DNA of 64,000 nt from Nocardioides humi (GTDB lineage Bacteria > Actinomycetota > Actinomycetes > Propionibacteriales > Nocardioidaceae). A program made the translations under genes and the position numbers. The stretch is taken from positions 5,146,001 through 5,210,000 of the forward strand of contig NZ_CP041146.1 in the NCBI RefSeq assembly GCF_006494775.1, written 5' to 3'. Below are positions 45,150 through 58,562 of the stretch, in pieces. Each line of letters starts with the position of its first letter. Position 1 is the first letter of the stretch. The notes below the pieces were generated by a model. The model saw only the letters and a list, made by a program, of their open reading frames with translations, did no database searches and had not been told where the DNA came from.

Positions 45150-45153
<4 letters not shown>
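43828..45153 (-). CDS. mak: Maltokinase
   Basis: 441 residues; GTG at 45153 overlaps the treS stop (GTGA). Phosphorylates maltose to maltose-1-phosphate with ATP, the donor for GlgE. An N-terminal cap ([20 protein letters not shown], the usual Mak start) is followed by a kinase-like fold: [20 protein letters not shown] (ATP-binding Lys), [20 protein letters not shown] (catalytic HGD), and [20 protein letters not shown] (DFE motif). It is the last gene of glgE-treS-mak. Confidence 0.93.
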
Positions 45154-46858
<1,705 letters not shown>

Positions 46859-46862
<4 letters not shown>

Positions 46863-48865
46863 GCGTGCCCCTTCACGGTCAGGATGTGCGCCGGCTGGGC
46901 CGGATCGAGCCGGACGTAGTCGTGCTCGCCCCAGGTCCACGCAGCTCCGGTCAGCTCGTCGTGGACGGTGAACGAGGTGCCGGGCTCGAGGCCGAGCGCG
47001 GCCAGGTCGAGATGGACCATCGACTCGCGCACCTGGTGGGGATCGAGGCTGAGGACCACGATCACGGTGTCGCCGCCCGCGCGCTTCGACCAGCACACGA
47101 CGTGGTCGTCCTCGGCGGCGTGCAGGTGCAGGTTGCGCAGCAGCTGGAGCGCGGGGTGGCCGCGGCGGATCGCGTTGAGCCGGGTGATGTACGCCGGCAG
47201 GCCGTCGCCGTTCGCGGCGCCGGCCTCCCAGTCGCGGACCCGGATCTGGTACTTCTCCGAGTCGAGGTACTCCTCGCTGCCCGGGCGCACGGCCACGTGC
47301 TCGCCGAGCTCGTACCCGGCGTACATGCCCCACGTGGGCGAGGACATCGACGCGAGCACGGCGCGGATCCGGAAGGCGGCCGGGCCGCCGTACTGCAGGA
47401 ACTCGTGGAGGATGTCGGGGGTGTTGACGAAGAAGTTCGGCCGGATCCGGTGCGCGGACTCGGTGGCGACCTCGCGCAGGTAGTCCTCGACGTCGACCTT
47501 CTCGGTGCGCCAGGTGAAGTAGGTGTAGGACTGGTGGAAGCCGATCGCGCCCAGCGTCTGCAGCATCGGCGGCTTCGTGAACGCCTCCGCCAGGAAGATC
47601 ACGTCCGGGTCGGTGGCGCGGACCTCGGCGAGCAGCCACTGCCAGAACGCGACCGGCTTGGTGTGGGGGTTGTCGACGCGGAAGATCCGCACGCCGTGGT
47701 CCATCCAGTGGCGGACGACGCGCAGCACCTCGGCCGAGATGCCGGCGGGGTCGTTGTCGAAGTTGACCGGGTAGATGTCCTGGTACTTCTTCGGCGGGTT
47801 CTCGGCGTAGGCGATCGACCCGTCGGCGCGGGTGGTGAACCACTCCGGGTGCGCCGCGACCCAGGGGTGGTCGGGCGCGCACTGCAGCGCGAGGTCGAGC
47901 GCGACCTCCAGGTCGAGCGCGCGGGCGGCCGCGACGAAGGCGTCGAAGTCCTCGATCGTGCCGAGGTCGGGGTGCACGGCGTCGTGGCCGCCGTGCCTGC
48001 TCCCGATCGCCCAGGGCGAGCCCGTCCAGTCCGGCGGCGTCGGCTCGCCCTCGGGCAGCACGGTGTTGTTGGGGCCCTTGCGGTTGACCTCGCCGATCGG
48101 GTGGATCGGGGGGAGGTAGACCACGTCGAAGCCCATCGCGGCCACGGCGGGCAGCCGCTCGGCCGCCGTACGGAAGGTGCCGCTGACCACCTCGCCGGTC
48201 GCCGGGTCGTACGTTGCGCCCTCCGAGCGCGGGAAGAGCTCGTACCAGCTCCCGAACAGCGCCCGAGAGCGGTCGACGAACACCGGGAACGGCCCCTCGA
48301 CGGAGCGCAGGTCCCGCAGTGGGTGCGCCTCGAGCGTGGTGACCACCTCGGGCGACTCGAGCTGCGCGAGCCGGGCCTCGACCGGGCGGGCCGCGTCGGC
48401 GCACGCCGCGCTGGCGGCCCGGAGCGTCCTCTGCTCGGCCCTCGTGAGCCCGCCGGCCGCGAGGACCCGCTCGACCAGGAGCCGGCCCTCGGCGAACATC
48501 AGCTCGACGTCCACGCCGGCGCGGATCTTGATGCCGGCGGCGTGGTACCAGGTGCCGAGGGGGCTGGACCACGCCTGCACCTCGAACGACCACGCGCCCT
48601 CCGCGTCCGCGCTCACCCAGGCCTCGTACCGGTCGACCGTGAAGCGGTCGGCGGCGGGCAGCGCGTGCATCCGCACCGGTGGTCGTCGTACGCCGTCGGG
48701 GCCGGTCAGCACCACCTCGGCCCCGAGGCGGTCGTGCCCCTCGCGGAACACGGTCGCGCGGACCGGGAAGGGCTCGCCCAGACTGGCCTTCGCCGGCAGG
48801 CGGCCCTGGCTGGCGCCGGCCTCGAGGACCGGCTCGACGTCGATCACGGGGATGCGTCCGACCAT
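46859..48865 (-). CDS. glgE: Alpha-1,4-glucan:maltose-1-phosphate maltosyltransferase
   Basis: 668 residues from the ATG at 48865 (a TTG 12 bases upstream is less likely). GH13_3 enzyme that adds maltosyl units from maltose-1-phosphate to alpha-1,4-glucan. Segments: an N-terminal domain starting [20 protein letters not shown], then [60 protein letters not shown] (nucleophile Asp), [13 protein letters not shown] (acid Glu) and [16 protein letters not shown] [14 protein letters not shown]. First gene of an operon with 4-bp overlaps to treS and mak. Confidence 0.96.
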
Positions 48866-48984
48866 GCCCCCAGCCAACCGGCCGCGCCCCGGTCAGGCAA
48901 GCCGGGCGCTCCCCGCGACGTAGAATCTCAGGTTTCGCTTAGCGCGTCACGCCGCCGGCGACCGCGAGTGAGGACGATGGGGGC

Positions 48985-49515
48985 ATGCCCGTCCCTGTGG
49001 CCGTCGTGCTCACCCTGTGCTTCGCGGGGTGCGGCGGCTACGCGGCGAGCCGGCTGCGCTCCGCGGGCGGCCCTTGCACCCGCCGTCGGTACGCCGCGCA
49101 CCTGGCCATGGCGGTCGCGATGGTGGTGATGGCGTGGGCGACGCCCCCGACCCCCGTCGCGTACGCCGCGGGGTGCGCCTTCGTCACGCTCGCCGCCTGG
49201 TTCGTCTGGGAGGGCGTTCGCGAGGACCGGGCCGTCGCCCGGCTCGCCTCGCTCCACCACGCGGTGATGGCCGCCGTCATGGCCGTCATGTACGCCGCGA
49301 TGGTCGCGCCGGCCGGAGAAGCCGCCGGCGGTCACCACCAGGGCACCGGTGGTCCGGCGCTCGGCCTGGCGGCGAGCAGCCTGCTGGTGGGAGCCCTGCT
49401 GCTCGCCCCTGCGGGCGTGGTCTGGCTGGAGTCCCGGCACCGCGACCGCTGGCTCGAGGGCGCTGCGGGCCTCGGCATGGCGCTGGGCGCCGCGGCGATG
49501 GCCGTCGCCCACTGA
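48985..49515 (+). CDS. DUF5134-like polytopic membrane protein
   Basis: 176 residues with about six hydrophobic segments (VAVVLTLCFAGCGGYAA, AHLAMAVAMVVMAWATPP, YAAGCAFVTLAAWFVW, HHAVMAAVMAVMYAAMVAPA, LLVGALLLAPAGVVWLE). His-rich positions (HLAMAVAMVVMAW, LHHAVMAAVMAVMY, GGHHQG) are typical of DUF5134 proteins. Function unknown; a copper- or redox-related role has been suggested for similar proteins only by context, and I cannot support it here. Confidence 0.75.
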   Translation: MPVPVAVVLTLCFAGCGGYAASRLRSAGGPCTRRRYAAHLAMAVAMVVMAWATPPTPVAYAAGCAFVTLAAWFVWEGVREDRAVARLASLHHAVMAAVMAVMYAAMVAPAGEAAGGHHQGTGGPALGLAASSLLVGALLLAPAGVVWLESRHRDRWLEGAAGLGMALGAAAMAVAH

Positions 49516-49531
49516 GCGGGACGCGGCAGAC

Positions 49532-49730
49532 TCAGTCGAAGAGGTCCGCGGACTCGGTGACGGCGCGGCGCAGCATTGATCAGCGATTCCCCAGGTGTCG
49601 AGCAGGCCGGTGTCGGTGGTGGAGAGGATCCGCTCGTGGGCCTCGGCCGGAACCTCGATGCCGCGCTTCTCCGGGACGGTGAGCAGTGCGGTGGCCGCTC
49701 CTGCGGACGAGCGCCCGTCAGGGCGGGCAG
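49532..49730 (-). pseudogene. C-terminal remnant of an Rpn/transposase-like hypothetical gene
   Basis: On the minus strand the peptide ATALLTVPEKRGIEVPAEAH (ending ERILSTTDTGLLDTWGIAD) can be read, then after a frame change MLRRAVTESADLFD with a TGA at 49532-49534. This resembles the tail of actinobacterial PD-(D/E)XK (Rpn-like) proteins, where a helical region of the type VLEARGI..ERILACTD..LD..LRRAVT ends the protein. No catalytic domain is left. It lies in the gap between the DUF5134-like gene and moeA and holds no intact gene. Family assignment is from memory of the pattern and is tentative. Confidence 0.4.
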
Positions 49731-49796
49731 GTGGACCAGGACCGCGCCGTCGTGTGACGTGTGGGACGCCGGTGACGTGGGATCCGACGAGCAGCC

Positions 49797-51011
49797 TCAG
49801 CCGGTGAGGTCCCACACGGCGACCGGCTCGCCCGCACCGACCGCGGTGACGTCGGCCGGGATGTCGAGCAGGCAGTCGGCGCCGGCGAGCCAGCCGAGGA
49901 AGCCGGAGCCGGGCGGTCCCCAGGGCCGGACGGTGCCGGCCGCCCGGTCCAGCCGGCCGCGGCGGAGCTGGCGCTTGCCGGGGACGGACTCGATCGCCTC
50001 GGTGAGCGCGGCGTGCACGACCGGCCGGGTGGTCCGGGGGAGGCCGGCCACGGCTCGCAGCGCGGGCCGCACGAAGACCTCGAACGAGACCAGGGAGCTG
50101 ACCGGGTTGCCCGGCAGGCACACGACCGGGACGCCGTCGTAGCGCCCGGCGCCCTGCGGCATCCCGGGCTGCATGGCGACCTTGACGAACTCGATGCCGC
50201 GCGGGCCGAGCCCGTCCTTGACGACCTCGTAGGCGCCCGCGCTCACGCCGCCGGAGGTGAGCACGAGGTCGATCCCGTCGAGCTCGGCGTCGAGGAGGGC
50301 GAGGAAGGCCGGGACGTCGTCGGCGACCCACAGCCGGCGGACGGCGACCGCGCCGGCGTCCTCGACGGCGGCGGCGAGCATTGCGCCGTTGGCGTCCCGG
50401 ATCTGGCCGAGCTCCGGGCGCGGGTCCGCGGCGAGCTCCGAGCCGGTCGACACGACCAGGACCCGCGGGCGCGCCCGCACCTCGATCTCGGGTACGCCGA
50501 GCGCGGCCAGCAGGCCGAGCTGGGCCGGGCCGACCAGGGTGCCGGCGGCCAGGACGGGATCGCCGACCGCGACGTCGCCGCCGCGGGCGCGGACGAAGGA
50601 GCCGGCCTCGCGGGCCGCGCGGACGGTCACCACGTCGGTGCCGCCGTCGGTCTGCTCGACCTCGACGATCGCGTCGGCGCCGGCGGGCACGGGGGCGCCG
50701 GTCATGATCCGGTGGGCGGTGCCGGGGGCCAGCGTGCCGGCGGCGGCCCCGGCCGGGATCTCGCCGGCGACGGTCAGCCGCACCGGGCTGTCGGCGCCGG
50801 CGCCGGCGACGTCCGCCGCGCGGACGGCGTACCCGTCCATCGCGGAGTTGTCGAAGGCCGGGAGCGGCTCGGGGGAGGCCACGGCGGCGGCGAGCACCCG
50901 ACCGGCCGCCCCGGCGGCCGGCACGGACTCCGGGGCGCGTGCGGAGCCGTCGGCGAGGAGCGAGAGGACCCGTGCCTGGTGGTCGGCGACGGGCAGCAGC
51001 GCAGCGGTCAC
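49797..51011 (-). CDS. moeA: Molybdopterin molybdenumtransferase
   Basis: 404 residues; GTG start. Inserts molybdate into adenylylated molybdopterin. All MoeA domains are visible: PAFDNSAMDGYAVRAADV near residue 55, GTAHRIMTGAPVPAGADAIV, RPRVLVVSTGSELA, GQIRDANGAMLAAAVEDAGA, LVLTSGGVSAGAYEVVKDGL and VCLPGNPVSSLVSFEVFVRP. It is divergent from, and 109 bp away from, the first CO dehydrogenase operon, for which Mo cofactor is needed. Confidence 0.95.
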   Translation of the reverse strand: MTAALLPVADHQARVLSLLADGSARAPESVPAAGAAGRVLAAAVASPEPLPAFDNSAMDGYAVRAADVAGAGADSPVRLTVAGEIPAGAAAGTLAPGTAHRIMTGAPVPAGADAIVEVEQTDGGTDVVTVRAAREAGSFVRARGGDVAVGDPVLAAGTLVGPAQLGLLAALGVPEIEVRARPRVLVVSTGSELAADPRPELGQIRDANGAMLAAAVEDAGAVAVRRLWVADDVPAFLALLDAELDGIDLVLTSGGVSAGAYEVVKDGLGPRGIEFVKVAMQPGMPQGAGRYDGVPVVCLPGNPVSSLVSFEVFVRPALRAVAGLPRTTRPVVHAALTEAIESVPGKRQLRRGRLDRAAGTVRPWGPPGSGFLGWLAGADCLLDIPADVTAVGAGEPVAVWDLTG

Positions 51012-51063
51012 GCCGCCACGCTACTCGCGCCCGGCGGCGGGCCGAGCGCTCCCCGGCACGAGT

Positions 51064-51077
51064 TCAGTGAACACTGA
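51064..51077 (+). promoter_or_regulatory. Palindrome TCAGTG-AA-CACTGA in the moeA / cox1 gap (shared motif site A)
   Basis: A 14-bp dyad lies 44 bp before the first gene of cox locus 1. It contains GTGAACACT (51067-51075), one base different from the motif found in the two other regulatory gaps of the cox region (60708-60716 and 61716-61724). Likely a regulator site for locus 1. Confidence 0.5.
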
Positions 51078-51120
51078 GGTCATCTTGGGGACGCTCCGTG
51101 ACGTCCGCCACTCTGGATGC

Positions 51121-52283
51121 ATGCAGGATGTCGTTGCCGCGCTGTCCGCCGACTGGCGGGCCGGCGCCCGGTCGGGCCTCGCCACCGTGGTCCGCACCCA
51201 GCGCTCCGCGCCCCGTCCCGCGGGCGCCACCATGCTGCGCCGCGCGGACGACTCCGTCGTCGGGTCGGTCTCGGGCGGCTGCGTCGAGGGCGCCGTCTAC
51301 GACCTGGCCGGCGAGGTGCTCGCCTCCGGTACGCCGGCGCTGCAGCGCTACGGCGTCAGCGACGACGACGCCTTCGCCGTGGGCCTGACCTGCGGCGGCA
51401 TCCTCGACGTCTTCGTCGAGCCGGTCTCGCCCGAGACCTTCCCCGAGCTCGGGGGCGTCCTCGAGGACCTCGAGGCCGGTCGACCGGTCGCGGTGGTCAC
51501 CGTGGTCGCCCACCCCGACCCCGAGCACCTCGGCCGGCACCTCGTGGTCCGCCCGGACACGCCGTCCGAGGGAGCCCTCGGCGACGCGCGACTGGACGAC
51601 GTGCTCACCGAGGACGCCCGCGGCCTGCTGTCCGCGGGCCTGAGCACCATCATGGAGTACGGCGCCGGTGGTGTCCGCCAGGGCGAGGGTGTCGAGGTCT
51701 TCGTCTCCTCGATGGCCCCGCGCCCCGGATGCTGGTCGTCGGCGCCATCGACTTCGCGGCGGCGGCCGCGCGTCAGGGCAAGCTGCTCGGCTACCGCGTC
51801 ACGGTGTGCGACGCCCGCGGCCTGTTCGCGACCCGGGCCCGGTTCCCCGACGTCGACGAGGTGGTCGTCGAGTGGCCGAGCCGCTATCTCGCGGCCGAGA
51901 TCGACGCGGGGAGGTTCGATGACCGAAGCGTCGTCTGCGTCCTCACCCACGACCCGAAGTTCGACGTGCCGGTGCTGCTGGAGTCCTTCCGGCTGCCGGC
52001 CGGGTGCTTCATCGGCGCGATGGGGTCCCGGCGTACCCACAACGACCGGCTGGAGCGGCTGCGCGCGGCGGGCGCGACCGAGGAGGACCTGGCCCGGCTG
52101 CACAGCCCGATCGGACTCGACCTCGGCGCCCGGACCCCGGAGGAGACCGCGGTCTCGATCGCGGCCGAGGTGATCCGGACCCAGTGGGGAGGCGGCGGGG
52201 CGGCCCTCGCCGCGACGACCGGAAGGATCCACGCCCGCAGGGGTGGTCCGGCGCGTAGCATGTCACCGATCACGAGTGCGTGA
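51121..52283 (+). pseudogene. XdhC/CoxI-family maturation protein, interrupted by an apparent one-base deletion
   Basis: From the ATG at 51121 the XdhC_CoxI domain is complete: GLATVVRTQRSAPRPAGATM, VVGSVSGGCVEGAVYDLAGE, GLTCGGILDVFVEPV. After EVFVSSMAP the frame is lost near 51715-51728. The Rossmann XdhC_C domain continues in another frame: MLVVGAIDFAAAAARQGKLL, CVLTHDPKFDVPVLLESFRL, FIGAMGSRRTHNDRLERLRA, and SPIGLDLGARTPEETAVSIA. Adding one base restores a protein of ~387 residues. XdhC proteins stabilise and sulfurate Mo cofactor. It is the first gene of cox locus 1, 15 bp before coxM1. Confidence 0.88.
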
Positions 52284-52298
52284 CGGAGGGCCGACGAC

Positions 52299-53192
52299 AT
52301 GCAGGTTCCCGCGCCGCTGGAGTACGTACGCGCGACCAGCGTGTCGGATGCCATCGGGCTGCTCGAGCGCCTCGGCGAGGAGGCGCGGATCATCGCCGGC
52401 GGCCACAGCCTGCTGCCGATGATGAAGCTGCGCCTGGCGACGCCGGAGTACCTCATCGACGTCAACGACCTGCACGACGAGCTGAGCTACATCCGCCGCA
52501 CGGGTTCCCAGCTGAGGGTCGGCGCCCTCACCCGGCACCGCGAGCTGCTGGAGTCCGAGGAGCTCGTCGAGCACTTCCCGATCTTCCGCGACGCCGAGCG
52601 GGTCATCGCCGACCCGCCGGTCCGCAACCGCGGCACGCTCGGCGGCGCCTTGTGCCAGGCGGATCCCTCCGAGGACCTCTCGTCGGTCTGTACGACGCTC
52701 AACGCCAGCTGCGTCATCCGCGGCAGCGCGGGGGAGCGTGTCGTCACGATGGAGGAGTTCTACCGCGGGCCCTACGAGACCGCCGTCGGCCCCGCGGAGA
52801 TGCTCACCGAGGTCCGCATCCCGATCCGCCGCGGCGGCAGCAACGCCTACGCGAAGGTCGACCGGCGCGCCGGCGACTGGGCGGTCACCGCCGCCGGGGC
52901 GGCGCTGTGGCTCGACGGGGGAGCCGACGGCGTGATCGCCGACGCCCGGGTCGGCCTCGCGGCGGTCGGCCCCAGCACGACAGGCATCCCGGCCATCTCC
53001 GCCGCCCTGCAGGGCCGTCCGCCCAGCGCGGAGGCGTTCGCCGAGGCGGGCCGGATAGCCGCCGAGTCGTGCTCGCCGACCACCGACGGCCGCGGCACCG
53101 AGGCCTACAAGCGCCACTTGGCCGGGGAGCTCACCCGCCGCACTCTCGCGACGGCGTACCAGCGGATCCAGGAGCGCGAGGTGCTGGGCTGA
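52299..53192 (+). CDS. coxM: CO dehydrogenase FAD-binding medium subunit, locus 1
   Basis: 297 residues; ATG with GGAGGG upstream. The FAD-binding PP-loop segments of the xanthine oxidase family are visible: IIAGGHSLLPMMKLRLATPE near residue 30 and PPVRNRGTLGGALCQADPSE near residue 105. CO dehydrogenase C-terminal FAD domain follows. It passes electrons from the Fe-S subunit to the quinone pool. The M-S-L order is that of form I CO dehydrogenases. Its stop overlaps the coxS1 start (TGATG). Confidence 0.93.
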   Translation: MQVPAPLEYVRATSVSDAIGLLERLGEEARIIAGGHSLLPMMKLRLATPEYLIDVNDLHDELSYIRRTGSQLRVGALTRHRELLESEELVEHFPIFRDAERVIADPPVRNRGTLGGALCQADPSEDLSSVCTTLNASCVIRGSAGERVVTMEEFYRGPYETAVGPAEMLTEVRIPIRRGGSNAYAKVDRRAGDWAVTAAGAALWLDGGADGVIADARVGLAAVGPSTTGIPAISAALQGRPPSAEAFAEAGRIAAESCSPTTDGRGTEAYKRHLAGELTRRTLATAYQRIQEREVLG

Positions 53193-53703
53193 TGCAGGTC
53201 AGCATGACCGTCAACGGCGAGCCGGTGGTCAGCGATGTCGAGCCGCGACTGCTCCTCGTCCACTACCTGCGCGACGTCCTCGGCCTGACCGGCACGCACT
53301 GGGGCTGCGACACCAGCAACTGCGGCGCCTGCGTCGTCCTGCTCGACGGCGAGCCGGTGAAGTCCTGCACCGTGCTGACGCCCATGGCGGGCGGCCACGA
53401 GGTGCGAACCGTGGAGAGCCTGGAGCAGGACGGCTACCTCGACCCGGTCCAGCAGGGCTTCATCGAGTGCCACGGCCTGCAGTGCGGGTTCTGCACCCCG
53501 GGCATGCTCATGTCCGCCCGCGCCCTGCTCGACGCGAACCCGAAGCCCACCGACGACGACGTCCGCGAGGCGATCTCCGGCCAGATCTGCCGGTGCACCG
53601 GCTACCGCAGCATCGTGCGGTCGGTGCAGTGGGCCGCGGAGCACCCCGATCCGGTGCCCGCACCGGAGCCGGCGTGGCCGGCCGGCACGGTGGGGGGCCT
53701 GTC

Positions 53704-53707
<4 letters not shown>
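53192..53707 (+). CDS. coxS: CO dehydrogenase [2Fe-2S] small subunit, locus 1
   Basis: 171 residues. The N-terminal plant-type ferredoxin domain has the cluster Cys set in HWGCDTSNCGACVVLLDG and SCTVLTP. The C-terminal helical domain carries the second cluster in [19 protein letters not shown] and ISGQICRCTGYRSIVRSVQW. Both clusters are complete. It transfers electrons from the Mo-Cu site to CoxM. The stop overlaps the coxL1 ATG (ATGA). Confidence 0.95.
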
Positions 53708-56088
<2,381 letters not shown>

Positions 56089-56110
56089 GCCAGACGAGGA
56101 GACAGCAACG

Positions 56111-57073
56111 ATGATCCCGACCAGCATCCAGCACCGCCGCGACGAGCTCGTCGCCCAGCGGCAGCCGTTCGTGCACGCGATCGTCGTCCGTTCCGAGCCC
56201 CCGACGTCGGCCCGCTCGGGCGACCAGGCGATCATCCACGCCGACGGCCGGATGGAGGGCTTCGTGGGCGGCCAGTGCACCGAGACCTCGGTCAAGGTCG
56301 CCGCCATCCAGGTGCTGCAGGAGCGCGAGCCCCTCCTCCTGCGCGTCCTGCCCGACGGGGCGGCCGAGTTCCCCGAGTCGACCGGCGCCTCGGTCGTCGT
56401 CAACCCCTGCCTGTCCGGAGGTGCCGTGGAGATCTTCCTGGAGCCGGTGCTGCCCGCACCCGTCCTGCACGTCCTCGGTGAGTCCCCGATCGCCCACGCC
56501 GTCGCCGGGCTCGGCGACGAGGTCGGCTACCGGGTCCTGCGCGACACCGCGGGCGCCGACCTCGCGGGCGCCGACGCGGTCGTGATCGCCCGCCACGGAG
56601 GCGCCGAGGTCGACGAGATCCGTGCGGCGCTCGACGCCGGGGCGGCGTACGTCGGTCTGGTCGCCAGCCACGTGCGGGGAGGGGCGGTCCTCGACGAGGC
56701 CGGGCTCGACGAGGACCAGCGGGCGCGGGTGTTCAGCCCGGCCGGCCACCGGATCGGCGCCGTGACCCCGAGCGAGGTCGCGGTGTCGGTGCTCGCCCAG
56801 GTCATCGAGGTGCTGCACGCGCAGGGCATCACCGGCGGGACGCCCGCTGTGCCGGCTCCCGCCGCACAGCCGCGGCCGGAGCCCGAGCTGCTGACCATCG
56901 GCCGCGGCCCGCTCCCGGCGCCCGAGGTCGCCGTCGACCCGATCTGCGGGATGAGCGTCCTGGTCGAGCCCGGTGCCATCCGCCTCCAGGACGGGGACCA
57001 GGTGCGCTACTTCTGCCGCACCGGCTGCCGGGACGCCTACGCCGAGCAGCACGGCCTGACGGTGGGGCCGTGA
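56111..57073 (+). CDS. XdhC-family maturation protein with C-terminal YHS domain (CoxF-like)
   Basis: 320 residues; ATG 22 bp after coxL1. The XdhC_CoxI domain (FVHAIVVRSEPPTSARSGDQ, GFVGGQCTETSVKVAAIQVL) and the Rossmann domain (VLHVLGESPIAHAVAGLGDE, YVGLVASHVRGGAVLDEAGL) are intact. After a Pro-rich linker the last ~50 residues form a YHS domain (VAVDPICGMSVLVEPGAIRL, YFCRTGCRDAYAEQHG) with two to three Cys. YHS domains occur in metal ATPases and are thought to bind metal. In a form I locus that needs Mo, S and Cu, a role in centre assembly is an attractive guess. Its stop overlaps the next GTG. Confidence 0.85.
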   Translation: MIPTSIQHRRDELVAQRQPFVHAIVVRSEPPTSARSGDQAIIHADGRMEGFVGGQCTETSVKVAAIQVLQEREPLLLRVLPDGAAEFPESTGASVVVNPCLSGGAVEIFLEPVLPAPVLHVLGESPIAHAVAGLGDEVGYRVLRDTAGADLAGADAVVIARHGGAEVDEIRAALDAGAAYVGLVASHVRGGAVLDEAGLDEDQRARVFSPAGHRIGAVTPSEVAVSVLAQVIEVLHAQGITGGTPAVPAPAAQPRPEPELLTIGRGPLPAPEVAVDPICGMSVLVEPGAIRLQDGDQVRYFCRTGCRDAYAEQHGLTVGP

Positions 57074-57681
57074 CCGACGGCGACCCGCTCGCCCGGACCG
57101 CGGCCCTGGTGCTGGCGGCCGGCGGGTCGCGCCGCCTGGGCCGGCCCAAGCAACTGCTGCCCTTCGTGGGGGCCACCCTGCTCGACGCCACCCTCGCCAT
57201 GGTGCGCCGGTGCGGGTTCCCGGACGTCGTGGTGGCCCTCGGCGGAGCGGCCGACGAGGTCCGCGCCACCGTCGACCTCTCCGGCGCCCGGGTCGTCGTC
57301 AACGAGGTCTACGGCGAGGGCTGCTCCTCCTCGATCGCCGCCGCCCTGCCCGCCCTCCCCACCGGGATCGACGGCTTCGTGCTCCTGCTCGGCGACCAGC
57401 CGATGGTCGACCCGGACCACGTCCACGGCCTCGTCGCGGCCGCCCGCGGCGCGTCGATCGCGGTGACCCGGTACCGCGACGGCGTCGGCCACCCGTTCTG
57501 GCTCGGGCGTCCCCTGTTCGAGACTCTCGCCACCCTGCACGGCGACAAGGGGGTCTGGCGCCTCGTCGACCGGGCGGGGCGCCGACTGGTCGAGCACCAC
57601 GCCGACGTGCCGGTTCCGCGCGACGTCGACACCTGGGAGGACTACCAGCTGCTGCTGGCCGAGCACGGGGAAGCGCGATGA
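57070..57681 (+). CDS. MocA-like molybdenum cofactor nucleotidyltransferase
   Basis: 203 residues; GTG start overlapping the XdhC-YHS stop. NTP-transferase fold: AALVLAAGGSRRLGRPKQLL (nucleotide-binding) near the start, LVLLLGDQPMVDPDHV with the metal-binding Asp. MocA makes molybdopterin cytosine dinucleotide, the cofactor form used by CO dehydrogenases. MobA-type specificity for GTP is less likely, given this operon. Its stop overlaps the coxD ATG. Confidence 0.88.
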   Translation: MTDGDPLARTAALVLAAGGSRRLGRPKQLLPFVGATLLDATLAMVRRCGFPDVVVALGGAADEVRATVDLSGARVVVNEVYGEGCSSSIAAALPALPTGIDGFVLLLGDQPMVDPDHVHGLVAAARGASIAVTRYRDGVGHPFWLGRPLFETLATLHGDKGVWRLVDRAGRRLVEHHADVPVPRDVDTWEDYQLLLAEHGEAR

Positions 57682-58562
57682 TCAGCGGTCCCGACGACCT
57701 GCGGCAGCGCCTGGACGCCGAGGACCACCTGGTCGACGACGGCCTCGCCACCGCGCTGCACCTCGCCCTCGACCTGGGGCTGCCGCTGCTGCTGGAGGGC
57801 GAGCCGGGCGTCGGCAAGACCGGCGCGGTGCTGGCGCTCGCGCGCGCCCAGGGGGCCGAGCTGCTGCGGCTGCAGTGCTACGAGGGCCTGGGGCCCGAGC
57901 AGGCGCTGTACGAGTGGAACTACCAGCGCCAGCTGCTCGCGATCCGGCTGGCGGAGTCGCGCGGGGAGCGTCTCACCGACGCCGGGCTGTTCACCGAGGA
58001 GTACTTGGAGGAGCGGCCGCTGCTCGCGGCGATGCGGAGCAGCGGCGACCCGCCGCCGGTGCTCCTCATCGACGAGGTCGACCGGGCCGACGACGAGTTC
58101 GAGGCGCTGCTGCTGGAGTTCCTCGGCGAGCGCTCGATCTCCATCCCGGAGCTGGGGACGGTCCGCGCGGCCGGGCCGTTCGTCGTCGTCCTCACCTCCA
58201 ACCGGAGCCGGGACCTGCACGACGCGCTCCGCCGGCGCTGCCTCTACCACTGGATCGACTATCCGGACCCCGAGCAGGTCGCCCGGATCGTGCGCCGCAA
58301 GGTGCCCGGCGCCAGCACCGCCCTCGCCGACCTGGTCGCTGCGAACGTGGCCGGGTTCCGTGGCCTGGACCTCGACAAGCAGCCCGGATTGGCCGAGGCC
58401 ATCGACTGGACCCGGGTGCTGGTCTCGCTGGGCCTGACCGACAGCCTCGTCGACGCCACCGTCGAGCCTGCACGGCTGGAGTCGACGCTCGGCGCGGTCG
58501 CCAAGACCGTCGACGACCGGGACACGCTGCGCCGGGTCGTGCTCGACGGACGGCTCGGATGA
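57678..58562 (+). CDS. coxD: MoxR-family AAA+ ATPase (CoxD)
   Basis: 294 residues; ATG overlaps the previous stop. Walker A is in LEGEPGVGKTGAVLALARAQ near residue 40 and Walker B is PPVLLIDEVDRADDEFEALL. Sensor 1 TSNRSRDLHDALRRRCLYHW follows. CoxD is the chaperone-like ATPase that drives sulfuration and Cu insertion of the CO dehydrogenase centre in Oligotropha, acting with CoxE. The stop overlaps the coxE start. Confidence 0.9.
   Translation: MISGPDDLRQRLDAEDHLVDDGLATALHLALDLGLPLLLEGEPGVGKTGAVLALARAQGAELLRLQCYEGLGPEQALYEWNYQRQLLAIRLAESRGERLTDAGLFTEEYLEERPLLAAMRSSGDPPPVLLIDEVDRADDEFEALLLEFLGERSISIPELGTVRAAGPFVVVLTSNRSRDLHDALRRRCLYHWIDYPDPEQVARIVRRKVPGASTALADLVAANVAGFRGLDLDKQPGLAEAIDWTRVLVSLGLTDSLVDATVEPARLESTLGAVAKTVDDRDTLRRVVLDGRLG

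Noticed and set aside
46865..49129. Long + strand open frame opposite glgE (754 codons)
   Set aside because: Shadow of glgE; no recognisable domain and biased composition.
49576..50142. Open + strand frame opposite moeA
   Set aside because: Ser/Arg/Pro-rich shadow of moeA and of the gene remnant; no conserved segment.
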